In this document: positions 21,223 through 32,847 of the stretch, piece by piece
Layout of the letters: every line of letters starts with the position of its first letter
How positions within the stretch are numbered: the first letter of the stretch is position 1
Source: Hymenopus coronatus
Taxonomy: Eukaryota > Arthropoda > Insecta > Mantodea > Hymenopodidae
Direction of reading: 5' to 3'
Assembly (NCBI GenBank): GCA_030762935.1
Contig: CM060888.1
Location: 118,617,468-118,681,467, forward strand
Length of the DNA: 64,000 nt
The notes under the pieces: generated by a model
Databases searched by the model: none
What the model saw: only the letters and a program-made list of their open reading frames with translations
What the model was told of the DNA's origin: nothing
Program-made: the position numbers and the translations under genes

Positions 21223-22800
21223 TACTGTGGAACTTAGTGCTTGATGTGCTGTTTAATAAAGTAAGCAGTTGACATCATGAGCTATGCTGACGATATTGTC
21301 ATAATGGCTCATGGAGAATACACAGGCACTGTCAGGGAGTTCAAGCACCGTGACAAAATGGACTGAGGATGAGGTTCTAGACCTTAGCACTCAGGAAACA
21401 GTCATTTACCAAGAAGAAAAAATAAAGGGTTCATATCTTCAAAGTAAAGACATTTAAATATCTGATGGGTCAAATGCCTGGGAATCTATTTAGATACCTA
21501 CGGGGTGGACTGAAGTCAACATTTTAAAGCATGCGAAAACAACTTTAAAAGTAGTTAGATGCACACATAATATAAGATGGGGCTTAAGGCCTGCTACGAT
21601 CCTTTGGATATATACCAGGATAATTATACCATTTATAGCCTATGGATCACTGTTTCGGTGGCCTAAAGTCCATTAAATTGGCTTCAAAACCGAACTAAAT
21701 AAAGTCCAAAGAGTAACTTGCATGGCTGTTACAGGAGTCATGAAGACAACCTCAAATGCAGCAATGCAGACACTCTTAAACTTAGTTGTGATGAAGGAGG
21801 CAAGAATGGCACTCTATAAACTGCTCTGAGAGTTCCTGAAACAGAATCAGGTATGCTGAAGAAGTATATAGAAGATTCATTTTTAGAAATGCACTCAGAC
21901 TGTATAACTCTAATTAGAAATTTTAATAAAAACCTCGAGATCATTATTGATTCCGAGCATTGGAGGAATAAAACTCTGGAAAAACCTCAGACGACTTTGA
22001 TGTGGTTTACAGATGTAACAAAGAACGTGTAAAGTATTCTTTCCCTTGGGTAAATATGCTACTGTTTATGAAACAGAAATCTGTGCTATTATCCAATGTG
22101 TTCATGAAGTTATGCAGAGAAGATATGCTGGTAAACAGATCCTTATATACTCAGATAGCCAGGCTACACTTAAGGCTCTTAGTAGTCACAAGGTTACATC
22201 AGGACTGGTTCAAAATTTACTATATATGCTTAATGACCTGGCAGAACCGAATGAGGTTCAACTCATCTGGGAGCCAGGTCACTAAGGCATAGGAGGCAAT
22301 GAAAAAAGCTGAAGAACTTGCAAGACAAGGAGCAGCTTCACAATTTATTGAGTTGGCTCTAGGAACATTTCGGTGTTAAGTAGAGAAGCTACTAAGAACT
22401 GATCCAAAAGAGAACATTACAAGACCTGGTGTAAAACTCCAGGAAATAGACATGGGAAGCTATTTATGAAAGGACCATGTAAGGAAAGAGCTGAGTGCCT
22501 GCTAAAATGTACAAGAATTCAGGTGAGAACAATTATGGCTTGCCCCTGTGAAAAGGCATCTCAACACACGTTGAGTACTTCAAGGCAACTTAGACTACAG
22601 ATTTTGCTGAAAGGAGACTGAAACAGCCTGCACATTTTATGCTCTTGAAAAGCTTTTGAGAAAATGTTGATAGAACCAGAAGAAGCATTATCTATACCCA
22701 TTGCAAGGCTGCACTCCTTTTTAAGGGAGATTGGCTCTAAACAATACAGATAGCACAATAAGGCCCAAGCTGAAGTGCACCTGGAGAAATGACGGGAATC
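21223..22800 (+). pseudogene. 3' end of a non-LTR retrotransposon (RT C-terminus plus RNase H), degenerate
   Basis: Starts where similarity to the host repeat stops. An SYADDI motif at 21280-21297 is the reverse-transcriptase active site. After several frameshifts the thumb/connection signature WGLRPATILWIYT (about 21575-21620) and GVMKTT follow. A 79-codon frame at 22046-22285 is RNase H-like: TVYETEICAII with the catalytic Glu, YSDSQATLKAL with the catalytic Asp, and WEPGH. The next codon is a stop, and the continuation (EELARQGAAS) lies in another frame. This order is typical of I/R1/LOA-group LINEs of arthropods. The 5' part, including the endonuclease, is absent as in most truncated LINE insertions. 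The 3' boundary is uncertain because I see no clear tail or target duplication. Confidence 0.8.
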
Positions 22801-23186
22801 TTATCATAAGATGATAGCATGATAGTAACAGACAGCAATGAGCAGACAGGAAAATCACCATACAGCCAGCTCCTGGTTCATTAGCTCTTCAAGTATATTT
22901 ATAGGCTGAAAGGGTTAATCTAGATTGTAATGTTACTTTCATCAAATTCCCGGTGAAGAAAAATTAATGTATCTATGTCATGATGAGGCAATTGGGTTTT
23001 GATAAGTAAACTCTTAAGTTAGGAATATACCTAGGGTTGCTGGTAAAGGAAGGAGTATATGACTGCAGTGTCACTATACTCTTCTTTGAAAGCAGGCAAA
23101 TCATGATTAAGGAGTATTAGAAGTATGTTTATAGTGTACAATTTGTTTATGAATACTGTAAGACAAGCATTTCAAAATCTTCCATT
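22801..23186. other. Unassigned AT-rich DNA
   Basis: No open frame of note, no repeat order. It may include the 3' untranslated part of the LINE. Confidence 0.45.
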
Positions 23187-23730
23187 TTTACTTTCTCTAT
23201 ACATACCATGTACATAGTGTATAGAGAAGGTATTGCACTCCACCCAAAAATTTGACACCGAGATTTCACCGGAAATATATGTTTTAGGGTCCCCTTTATC
23301 TAAACAAAGCATTTTTGGAAAAAGGTCCTGTGAGTGTGTGTCTGTGAACATGATAACTCAAAAATGAAAATTCGGTAAAATACCAAACTTGGTATTGAAA
23401 TTTAGTATGCAAAATTTCCTAAAATTCATCCAGAATAAAGTAGTCTTTAAAGGCAATTCCCAGAAAACTCTAGATATACATTTTATTTGTCAGGTTAATA
23501 TTTTTAATATACAATATTTTAATCAAAATTGTTAGAGCCATTTTTAAGAAAATAAAAATTTTCGAGAAAAGTTCCGTGTAATGACTTTTCGTTTTTGAGC
23601 TATGCTGCTCACAGACACACACACACTCACGGATATTTTTCTAAAAATACATTTTTTAATTCGGTGGGTGTCAAAACATGTATTTCCAGTGAAATCTTGG
23701 TATCAAATTTTTGGGTGCATTGCAAAAAAG
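23187..23730. repeat. Inverted-repeat (hairpin) partial copy of the long repeat
   Basis: 23187-23405 matches the palindrome-to-body part of the long repeat (compare 12255-12700 and 19270-19480). 23406-23730 matches the same and adjacent parts in reverse orientation. Segments about 23231-23375 and 23590-23725 are therefore largely complementary, with a loop of about 210 bp. The loop contains the segment that lies further inside the repeat (compare 13070-13150), in minus orientation. Confidence 0.75.
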
Positions 23731-24020
23731 TTAAGCACCCAAAAGGAATAGTTCAATATTATCCCACTTCAGTATACATGCATACCATTGATGTGTGAGC
23801 AAATGATTAGGTTCACAAGGATCTATAATGAGTAGAATGCCCAGCAGACTACATTCATGATGTCACTGCCTGTTGTGGATATGTTGTTACCAGTCAGACA
23901 GTTAAGCAAGACGTTCAGAGGGGAATATAAGCACTGGCAATGACTTGCAGAAGCGTTAGATAGCCTTTCCAACATATGGCAGAAGTCGCATTGTGGGATT
24001 GCATGAGACAGGTTGGTCAT
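23731..24020. other. Unassigned spacer
   Basis: Nothing recognised. The region shades into the possible Tc1-like scrap. Confidence 0.4.
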
Positions 24021-24340
24021 ATTGTGCAATTACCGGGAATGTGGGCATTCAGATGACACAGTGGCTCGATGTTGGAATCAATAGGTAGAGGACAGCCCCA
24101 GTCATGTTGTTCAGGTTTAGGTCATCCAAGAAACACCACCGCATGGGAGGACCATCATATATGGTGCACCAACCATTGCAAGATCCCATAACTTTGGTAC
24201 CCGCCATCTGAGAACACTTACTAGAGAGTCTATGAGTTCCCGTACAGTATATCGATGACTTGCATCTCCCGGATTTGGGTCCTACCATGCCATTGGCCAG
24301 TTTTATTGACACCAGAACATGCACCCCAAATACATGATGC
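24020..24340 (+). pseudogene. Possible Tc1-like transposase N-terminal remnant
   Basis: Translated fragments in shifting + frames keep the order of the Tc1-type paired-like DNA-binding region: GHSDDTVARCW (from about 24036), a Pro-rich linker, and SSRTVYR followed by a stop and LASPGF (24235-24273). In the family this last element reads S-RTVYRRL---G and precedes the DDE domain, which I do not see. Heavily mutated; no inverted termini found. An unrelated origin remains possible. Confidence 0.4.
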
Positions 24341-24398
24341 AGTCTTTTAAGGCATTCTCTCTCTCTCTCCCTCCCATAAACTAAGTTTAAAATTATGG

Positions 24399-24835
24399 AA
24401 ATGCTCTCACTGTCCTAGCATATGCAGGAGCATCATATACACATGTAGTGCTGACAGTGCACATTGTTGGAGTGTACTCATGCTTGTACAGAAATGCTCT
24501 CACTGTCCTAGCATATGGAAGAGCAACACATACACATTAATGCACATTGTTGGAGTGTACTCACACTTATACAGAGATGCTCTTACTATCCTAGCATATT
24601 GAAGAGCAACACCAGGTATACATTCACATGTGGTGCTGACAATGCACATTGTTGGAGTGTACCCATGCTTGTACAGAAATGCTCTCACTGTCCTAGCATA
24701 TATTCACATGTGGTGCTGACAATGCACATAGTTGGAGTGTACTCATGCTTGTACAGAAATGCTCTCACTGTCCTAGCATATATTCACATGTGGTGCTGAC
24801 AATGCACATTGTTGGAGTGCACCCACACTTGTATT
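24399..24835. repeat. Five-copy tandem repeat, unit 78-102 bp
   Basis: Units begin with AAATGCTCTCACTGTCCTAG or close variants at 24399, 24492, 24575, 24677 and 24757. Each ends with GTTGGAGTGTACTCATGCTT or a close variant. Length differences come from the loss or gain of a middle segment around ATATTCACATGTGGTGCTG. Units four and five are almost identical. Frames through it (for example 24515-24799) are spurious. Confidence 0.9.
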
Positions 24836-26285
24836 GAACCTCAACTTGAAGTTAGGAAAAGCTGCTTTGGCTTTACCACAACTCATTGTTGTCCGTCCTG
24901 AAAAATTTTGGGGTGACCCTCATATAGAGTGCATGCTACCCAAACACTGTTCCCTGATCCTTCAACTCTGAAACAGATGATGAGGAAGTAATGGACAGGA
25001 TTTACCTGATCATACAGCAAAGCCCTTGAGAATGGAGAGCTGATTCATTAGGATCCGAAACTGAATTTAAAACCTTCTGAATGTGTCATGCTACCTTGCT
25101 TGGTGAGAATAGCAATACTTCATAACTGGACTGTGGTTCTTCAGGTGAAAAACATATTCTTTTCCGGAGTTGTCAAAGGAATTTGCATATGCATTTCACG
25201 CATAATTAAACCAGAAACTTAATTTTAAAGAATGTGAAACGGTCTACGTCACTGTTATTATTTATTTTAGCTATTTTAACATTAAATAACAAAAAACAAT
25301 TTCTTTAATATAACGTAAAACTTGCACTTTTATTTAAAAATTTGCTCCATATTTGCAGAATATTAGAATTGCTTTTAATAATTTGCAAGACAGCTCATTA
25401 ACTTGAGAAGGTAAAAACGAAAATTAATAGGCATCACATAAAGTAAACACAAAAATACAAAAACTTTTGTAAAAGAAAAATGGCTTGAAAGACTTGTGTA
25501 TAGCAGCATACTTTTATTTGGGAAAATACAGTTCCTCTTTCTTTCATTCCTATCCGAAAATGATTGATGTAACAAATTCCTTGTCAGTATATAAACAAAT
25601 ATTAACACAAATTAATATAGAAATCCCATAGCTTTCCTATGAAAAATTTAAAGAAGTTTTTTATGATTTATTGTAAAGCCAGTCAGGGATTGGATTGAAA
25701 ATTGTAAAAAACCTCATGACACTAATGTGGCTGATATTTGATGGTAAGAGCTCAGTTGGTTTGTAACACTAAATATTACTTAAAAATTAATTACTTGTTT
25801 TGGGAACGAATGTTGTTCCCATGTTCAACTCCTAATTCTAACTAAATCTTCTTTCCTTAGCAGCTCCAAATGTGAGGGTGGTTGTGGAGATGCATCGCCA
25901 CAATTAACTTTCAAAGCGGCATACAGAATTAGACATCTGGGAAAAAGAAGAAGACCCATATTATGAATTTTGTTTTATCATCTTTGGAACTTCACAAACA
26001 CAAGCACCAAAGCCTCATCTTTGATGATATGGAAATGAGATTGGGTTGGAATTAGAGAATTTGATCTCAGTGCCTAAAAAAATGTCTCTTTGTCAGGCTC
26101 AGTGATTTTCAAGTCATGATAAATATTACAGGTCAATCAACTCTTACCATCAAATATGATCTGTTGGAACTTCTGTTTATTTTGACGGGGTCTGTACATG
26201 TTCTATATTACATTTATGGTTAGCAAAAATTAGGAAGTGTTCTGTATCAAGAAGAACATTACCATAGTACTTCCTATGTTGTGTA
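24836..26285. other. AT-rich non-coding DNA with one candidate MITE-like inverted repeat
   Basis: No coding domain recognised; the 77-codon minus frame at 25375-25608 is low complexity and AT-driven. The only structure seen is the 17 bp inverted repeat at 25734 and 26141. Confidence 0.5.
25734..26157. repeat. Perfect 17 bp inverted repeats 424 bp apart (MITE candidate)
   Basis: ATATTTGATGGTAAGAG at 25734-25750 and its exact complement at 26141-26157. No convincing target duplication beside it and no open frame inside. It may be the termini of a small non-autonomous transposon, or chance plus an old inversion. Confidence 0.45.
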
Positions 26286-27455
26286 ATTGTACATAACTAT
26301 CAAGCACACGCACTCTCAAAAAAACATGCACACCCAAACACACACATTCACTCACTTACACACAAACTCACTAGTTGCACAAACATACACACACTCACAC
26401 ACACAAATTCAGAAATACAAACACACTTACACACATACACTCCACACAAACACATACAAACTCATACACACACACACACATTCTCAAACTAACACACAAT
26501 ACACACACACAAAATCTCACACACAAAGTATTGTCACACACAACACTCTCGCGCACACTAAAACTCACACACAAGCACTCACAAAAACATAAACACTCAC
26601 AAACTTAAACACCCACAACACACGAAATCACATAAACACTCACACACACTGTCACACACAACACCTACATACACACACACTCACACGCCTAAACACACAC
26701 ACTCATTCAAACACACACACACATTCAAACACACACACTCATTCAAACACACACACTCTCACATGGACACACTCAAAAACACTCACACATACTCTCACAC
26801 ACAATCACATTTATACATTCACACATACTCCCACACACTCTTACACACAATCACAGTTAGTTACACACACCCACACATACTCAAAGGCACCCACACACAC
26901 AGTCACACCAACTCACATAGACACTCATGCTCACACATACACACTTTCACACACACACATTCACATACAACACACCAGCACACACTTACACATAAACACT
27001 CCCACACACGCTCATTCGCACACACACAATCACTCACGCACACTTACGCACACACTGACACACACTAACACACAAACTCAGACACTCACACACACTCGCA
27101 ATGCTTGCCCACATACTCCCATACAATGACACTCGCTAAAACACTCACACACACTCACAAAATATCATACAGACACTCATACAGACATTACTCACACAAA
27201 CACACACTCTTACAAACACTCACACACCCACACACACACAGACCACACATCACACACACACTTACAAATACACACAAACATACAAATCCACACAATCACA
27301 AACACACACACACACACAAATTCTCACATTCAAACACTCTCAAAAACACTAAAAGATCCTGACACACACACACTCACTCACACACACACTCTCACACACA
27401 CTCTCACACACATTAACACAAACATGTCACAAACACACACTCACACATGGTTGTC
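26286..27455. repeat. CA-type minisatellite (ACACACTCACAC words)
   Basis: About 1.17 kb of imperfect CACACA/CTCACA words on the + strand, rich in C and A. His/Thr/Ser-rich + frames (26287-26592, 26763-27068, 27105-27362) are artefacts. It abuts an array of the complementary type. Confidence 0.92.
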
Positions 27456-28152
27456 ATTGAGTGTTTCTATGTGTAGGAATGTGCAGTGTGATTGTGAGTG
27501 TGTAATATGTGTTTGAGGGTGACTGTGTGAGTATGTGTATTAGTGTGTGTATGAGCGAGTGTATTAGTGTGTGTAGGAGTGTGTGTTTGAATGATTATGT
27601 GAGTGTGTGAGAGTGTGTGTGTGTGAGATTATGACTGATTTTGTTTTTAGTGAGTGTGTGAGTATGTGTCAGTGAATGTGAGTGTGTGCATGAGAGTGTA
27701 TAATTGTGACTGTGTGAGTGTGTCTTTGCAAGTTAATGTGAGTGATTTGTGTGGGAATGTGTGACTGTGATAGTGTTGGTGTGAGTGTGCAAGTGTGTAT
27801 GAGAGTGTGTGTGTGTGAGTGAGTGTTAGAGCAGGTAAGTTGGTTTATGTGTGTGTTTGCCATTGTTTGTGTGTGCGTGTATGTGCCATTGTGAATGAGC
27901 GTGTGAGGTTGTGAGTTTGAGTGCGTGTGTCTGTGTGTCTTTCAGTGTATTTGTTTGTGAAATTTTGTGCCTTTAAGTGTATGTTAGTGTAAATCAGTTT
28001 GTATTTGTGAGTGTGTGTGTGTAGGTGTGTGATGGTGAGTTTTTTTATGAATGTCTGTTTGTTAGTGTGTGGATGAGTATGTTTGTGTGACTGAGTATGG
28101 GTATGGTACCTTTGTGAGGTTGTGTGAGTATGTGAGTGTGTGTGTGGGTGGG

Positions 28153-28188
<36 letters not shown>

Positions 28189-28475
28189 GGTGGATGGGTG
28201 GGATAGTGAGTATGTGTGTGAGAGTGTGAGGTCTGTGTGTTTTTATTTGTTTGAGAGTGTGTGTGGGTGTGTGTTTGTGACAGTAAATGTGAATGTGAGT
28301 GTCTCTGTGTGTGTGTGTCTGGTTAATTATGTGAATTTGTATCTGAACGTGTATCTATGTGTATGTGAATGTGTGTGAGTGTCAGTGTGAGAGTGTGATT
28401 GTGTGTGTTTGTGGACGTGTGTTTTTGATTTTGTGTTTGTTAATGTGTGTGATTGGGTGTGTATTACAACCCCTG
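27456..28475. repeat. TG-type minisatellite (GTGTGAGTGTGT words), first block
   Basis: The same family of words as the preceding array but on the opposite strand, so the two form a head-to-head pair joined near 27450-27470. It includes a pure TG run at about 28158-28183. Confidence 0.92.
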
Positions 28476-28552
28476 CATACTATGCAGGCATGCAGACAAG
28501 ACGGTGGTGGTCAGCATTGTAAGGTGCCACATTGATGTGGATGATCATCAAC

Positions 28553-28725
28553 TTCATTACTCTTCGGAGGGGAAGTAAAGCCGTTGGTCCTGTGTAATTG
28601 ATTTATGGCACGTAAAAGAAACTCAAGCCTGAGCAAAATTAAGCGGTCTTTGATGTCCAATATAGAATGGGATGCTGAGAACCACAGCAGTTAAAGAGCG
28701 TCCATAAATAACACACCATTTACAT
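28553..28725 (+). mobile_element. SINE-B fragment, plus orientation
   Basis: From TTCGGAGGGGAAGTAAAGCC to the family 3' end ATAAATAACACACC, followed by an ACATTT-type tail (CATTTACATTT). The body word GGCACGTAAAAGAA is present. The 5' tRNA-like part is missing or unrecognisable; 28476-28552 is unassigned and holds a small palindrome around TGCATACTATGCA. Confidence 0.82.
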
Positions 28726-29000
28726 TTTTAACTTCATTATTGTATGGAGGATGGTAAGGTCCGGCAAAGTAATAGAATGAAAATTTGTTTATCATCAATA
28801 TTGGAGCATGATGCGGCGAGACACTGGATGATAGACAATATAGAGAACATTGTTGTAATGGATGTATGATAACATAAGAGCAACATTTCCAATGCACCAG
28901 ACCTCTTATGAGGTGGTAGTTGCGAGCATTGTTTTTTTTATAGTGGTTTCCCCAGTAGGCCTATTCCACTAAATGAACACAGTGTATTGTTGACTGAAGT
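28726..29000. other. Unassigned spacer between SINE-B and the ex-coding remnant
   Basis: No recognisable element. A minus frame at 28691-28897 starts within the SINE tail and has no family features. Confidence 0.4.
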
Positions 29001-29039
29001 TGTACTCCAAAGAATGCTTACTTGCTAAAAGTTCCATTT

Positions 29040-30075
29040 GATTATTTCAGGATGATACACAATGGAAAACTTGTAAGATTTATCTCCCATAATGGATGGA
29101 AGCAGATGTAGTGTGTAATCTACTTGAAAGTGTATGCGAGCTCTGTATGCAAATTTCATAGCTCCATTTGGTGTTGATATTTTTTTGTGAACATGCTAAA
29201 AACATAGACTGTGTAGATGCTGGTTGAATTTTGATTCTTGAGGAATAGAATTGACTTTTTTGTTTTTCCACAAAAGGATCATTGTTTGTCTGAGGACCTG
29301 TTAATGTTATTGCAGGAATCTTTGTACCTTTGTTGCTGTCCGCAATGAACCACAGGTTCCAAACTTTGCCTTGTGGAAGCAGAGTTATTGGAATGTCTAC
29401 CATCTTTGTTTGACTGGGAGATAGTTTTTCTATTTTGAAGTATACGTTGTCTCCGTCCTTATGTTGTTGATAAGTATTTGTATGATAGGGAAAATACAAC
29501 TTGTCTGGATGCATAATGGTAGAAGAATCTTGAGTCTTTTTGTTCCAGTAAATAAAAAGAGTCCTCTAAATCAATAATTTCTGTAGTTGTGCCAGAACTT
29601 GTAAGAATTCTTTTTCTTGTAATTGCACAGTTAGTTATTGAGAACTGAATTTGGTGATATGTAATTCCATATGATATTGGAACTAGGTTGGTGAAGTTGG
29701 TTGCAGCTCTTTTTACTGGTCTTAAGGACGTGTAAAATAGTAATAAATGATAAGGAATGAAGTAAATTTTTCCGTCTAGTTCAGTAAGGTGCAACATGAG
29801 CCAGAATGCACATATGAGACTACCATGCCCATGGTTGCTGAAGTAGGGAGTGATGATCATGGAATGGTAAGTGCAAAGTGTTTTCTGTATCCTGAGAGAA
29901 GTTTGTGACTTCTGTAGCTATCTCCGTTTGAGGTATCTGTTTGTCCATTTTTGAATGGTTTTGATCATTTTGGTGCTGGTTAAGCCATCCCTCACTGAAA
30001 CCTTCAGAAAGATCAAAGTTAATGAATGTATGACGTGCCCACATTTTGTCTATAGCTCCTAAAGAAGGCACAATA
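29040..30075 (-). pseudogene. Ex-coding remnant, possibly endogenous densovirus-like capsid gene
   Basis: Non-repetitive, codon-like sequence reading right to left in overlapping frames: about 30075-29845, 29860-29460, 29514-29150 and about 29150-29045. Together they cover about 340 codons, so at least three frameshifts separate one original frame. Residues are not low complexity, with aromatic, Gly and Asn/Thr-rich stretches, short motifs such as IPYHLL and NHGHGS, and a C-terminal segment rich in beta-strand-like alternation. The general look is that of the C-terminal part of a parvovirus (densovirus) structural protein, the commonest endogenous virus type in insect genomes, but no diagnostic motif settles it. 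The upstream end is cut by TG minisatellite at about 30076, so the N-terminus and any replication gene are absent. No target duplication seen. It is broken and cannot make a capsid. The alternative is a decayed host or transposon gene that I do not recognise. Confidence 0.35.
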
Positions 30076-32847
30076 TGTGAAGAAGGTGTGAGTGTATATG
30101 TGAGTGTGTTTGAGCATGTGTGTGAGTTTGTGTGTGTTAATGTGGGTGAGTGAGTGTATTTGAGAGTGTATGTTAATGTGTGAGTGTATGTGCATATTAA
30201 TATGTGTGAGTGAATGAATGAGTTTATGTGTAAGTGTGTGTTCGAGTGAGTTTGTAGGTGTGATAGTGACTGTGTGTGTGGGTGCAACGGTGTGAAGGTT
30301 TCAGAGTGTGTGTTAGTGTGAGTAAGTGTGTGCTTTTGTGAGGATATGTGTGAGTGTGCTTGTGTGAATGTGTGTATGCCTGTGGGAACTTGTGAGTATG
30401 TGTGAATGTGGGTAAATTTGGATGTGTGGGGGTTGGTGGATGTGTGTGTGTGTGAGTGGTAGTATATGAGTGTGAGTGTGTGTGAGTGTCTGTATGACTG
30501 TGAGGGAGAATTTTTGTGACTGTAAGTGAGTGTGCATGTTAGATTGTGTGTGAATGATTGTGTGTATGAGTGTGTGAAAGTTTGAATTTTTTCTAAGTGT
30601 GTTTGAGTGTGTGTTGATTGTGTGGGTGTATAAGTTTTATGTGAGTGTGTGTGGTAGTGTGTGAGTGATTGGGTGGGTGTGAGTATGTATGAATATATCC
30701 GAGTGTATGTGTGAGTATTTTGTGTGTGAGTGTATGTGAGATTGTATGAGTGTGTGTGGGTTTTTATGTCAGTGTTTTTGTGAGAGTATATGTGAGCGTT
30801 TTATGTGTGTGTGTGTGAGATTGTGTGTGAGTGTGATTAAGTGTGTGAGTGTTTGTGTTGGTGTGTGGGTGAAAGTGTGTGATTGTGGTTGGAATGTATG
30901 TATGAGAGTATGTGAGTGTGTGTATGTGGAAACCAAAGAATCCAGAATGAAGCTGCCTCTGCGCTGCCTTGGCCATCACAAATCTCATATGTGGTTGCTT
31001 GGTATCGAACCTGGGCCATCTAGGTAAGAGGCAAGTGGTCCAACCACTCAACCACGGTGTATCCTGAGCATTGTGTGGGTGTGTGTGAGGCATATGTTTT
31101 GGTTATTGAGTGTGTCTGAAAGTGTATGTGTAAGCAAGTGTTGATATGAGTGTGTGTTCATGTTTTGAGTGTGTGTATAAGTGTATGTGTGAGTGTGCAT
31201 GTGTGAGATAGTGTTTGAGTGTGTGTCAGTGTGTGATTGTGTCAGTGTGTGTATGAGTGTGTATGAGTCAATGTATGTGTTTGAATTTGTGAATGTGTGA
31301 GAGTGCATGTGTGAATATGTAGTGTATTTGTGAGAGTGTGTGTTCAACTTTGTGGAGTGAATGAATGTATGTGAGTGCATGTAAGCATGTGTGGCAATGA
31401 GTGAGTGTGTGGTTGGGTGTGTGCGAGTGTGTGTGTATGTGAGTGAGTGTGTGTAGGAGGTGGGTGAGATTTTGTATGGGTGTGTTAAGGTGTGTGTAAG
31501 TGCGTGTGAGATTATGTGTGAGTGTGTTTGTGTGAGTGTTTGTGTGTGAACATGTGTGACCATGTGTGAGTGTGCATGTGTGATTTTGTTTGCGAATGTG
31601 CATGTATGTGAGTGTGCATGTAAGTGTGTGGGCCTTAAGTGTGGTGTGAGTAAGTGTGTGTTGTGAGGTTTTGTGTGCATGTGTGAATGTTTGTGTGAGT
31701 GTGTTTTATAGTTGTGAATGTGTGTAAGTGTGTGTGTGTGTGTGTGTGTGTGGGAGCATGTCTGTGTGAGTGTCTCTGTGTTTGAGTGTATGTGTTAGAG
31801 GGTTTGGCAAGTGTGTGTGTGTGTGAGTGTGAAACTGTATTTGTTTGTGGGTGTGATTATGGGTGTGTATGTCAGATTGTGTGTGTTTTGGTGAGATTGT
31901 GAGTTTGAGTGCTTGGGTTTGCATGTATCTGAGTATGTGAGTGTGTTTGTGTGAGTGAGTGTGCATTAGTGTGACTGTGCATGAGTGTTTGTGCCCCTTT
32001 GAAATAAGAGGAATGTGAGTGTTTGAGCGTGTATGACTGTGTATGTCAGTGTGTTTTTTAATGTGTAAGTGAGTGTGTGTGAAAATAGTGTTTGAATGTA
32101 AATGAGTGTGGGTGTGTATATGTGCCCATGTGTGTGAATGTGTGTGTGAGTGTGTGTTTGTGAGTTTGTGTGGGGGTGTATGTGAGTGTCTGTGTGATTC
32201 TTTCAGTGTGTGTGAAAAAAGTGTTTGAGTGCCAATGTGTGTGAATGTGTATGGGGGTGTGTGAGTGTGTTACTGAGTTTGTGTGAATATCTTTGTAATG
32301 GTGATATCATGTACACATTTTTGTCTATAGCGTGAATGTGTGTGCAAGTGTGTGTATGTGAGCATGTGTTTAAATGTGGGTGAGAGTATTTGAGTTTGTG
32401 TGTTAATGTGTAACGGTTTGTGTGTTAATGTGTGTAAGCATTTGTATGAGTTTGTGTGTGAGTGAATGTGTTTATGAGTGTATGTGAATGTAGGTGTGTG
32501 AGTGTGTTTGTAAATGTGATAGTGTGTGAGAGAGATTGTGTGAGTGAGTGTGAGTGGGTGCAATGGTTTGAAGGTGTGTGAGTGTGTGTCTCAGTATGTG
32601 GGTTGCTTGTGTGAATGTGTTTTTTACCAGGGTGAAGGTGTGAGTGTTTCTGAATGTGGGTGAATATTTGTGTATGTGATGATGTGTCAAAATGTGTTTG
32701 TGTGCGAATGTGTGTGGGTCGGTGGATAAGTATTTTTGTGAGTGGGTGTATATGACAGTGGATGTCTATGTGAGTGGGTGTTAGAGAGTTTGTGGGTGAG
32801 TGTGCATGTGAGATTTTGTGTGAATGATTGTGGGTATGAGTGTATAT
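30076..32847. repeat. TG-type minisatellite, second block, with higher-order period about 2.27 kb
   Basis: GTGTGAGTGTGT words on the + strand throughout. Rare words recur in order: GGGTGCAA at 30279 and 32556, and TGTGCATGT with GAATGATTGTG after it at about 30531 and 32801. One SINE-A piece interrupts it. Long His/Thr/Ser minus frames (31048-31680, 31706-31966) are artefacts. Confidence 0.88.
30935..31070 (-). mobile_element. SINE-A fragment, head and upstream body
   Basis: Minus-strand tRNA-like head with A box TGGTTGAGTGG (31044-31054) and B box GGTTCGATACC (31001-31011), then about 60 bp of the body matching 7290-7345. The 3' half and tail are missing. Embedded in TG minisatellite. Confidence 0.82.

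Noticed and set aside
23823..24324. Two minus frames (68 and 91 codons) as genes
   Set aside because: The opposite strand better matches a decayed Tc1-like DNA-binding region, and the minus frames have no family features.
25375..25608. 77-codon minus frame as a small gene
   Set aside because: AT-rich chance frame with no signal peptide, domain or supporting context.
26287..32563. His/Thr/Ser-rich frames in the CA/TG arrays
   Set aside because: Simple-repeat translations in both arrays, changing strand together with the array.
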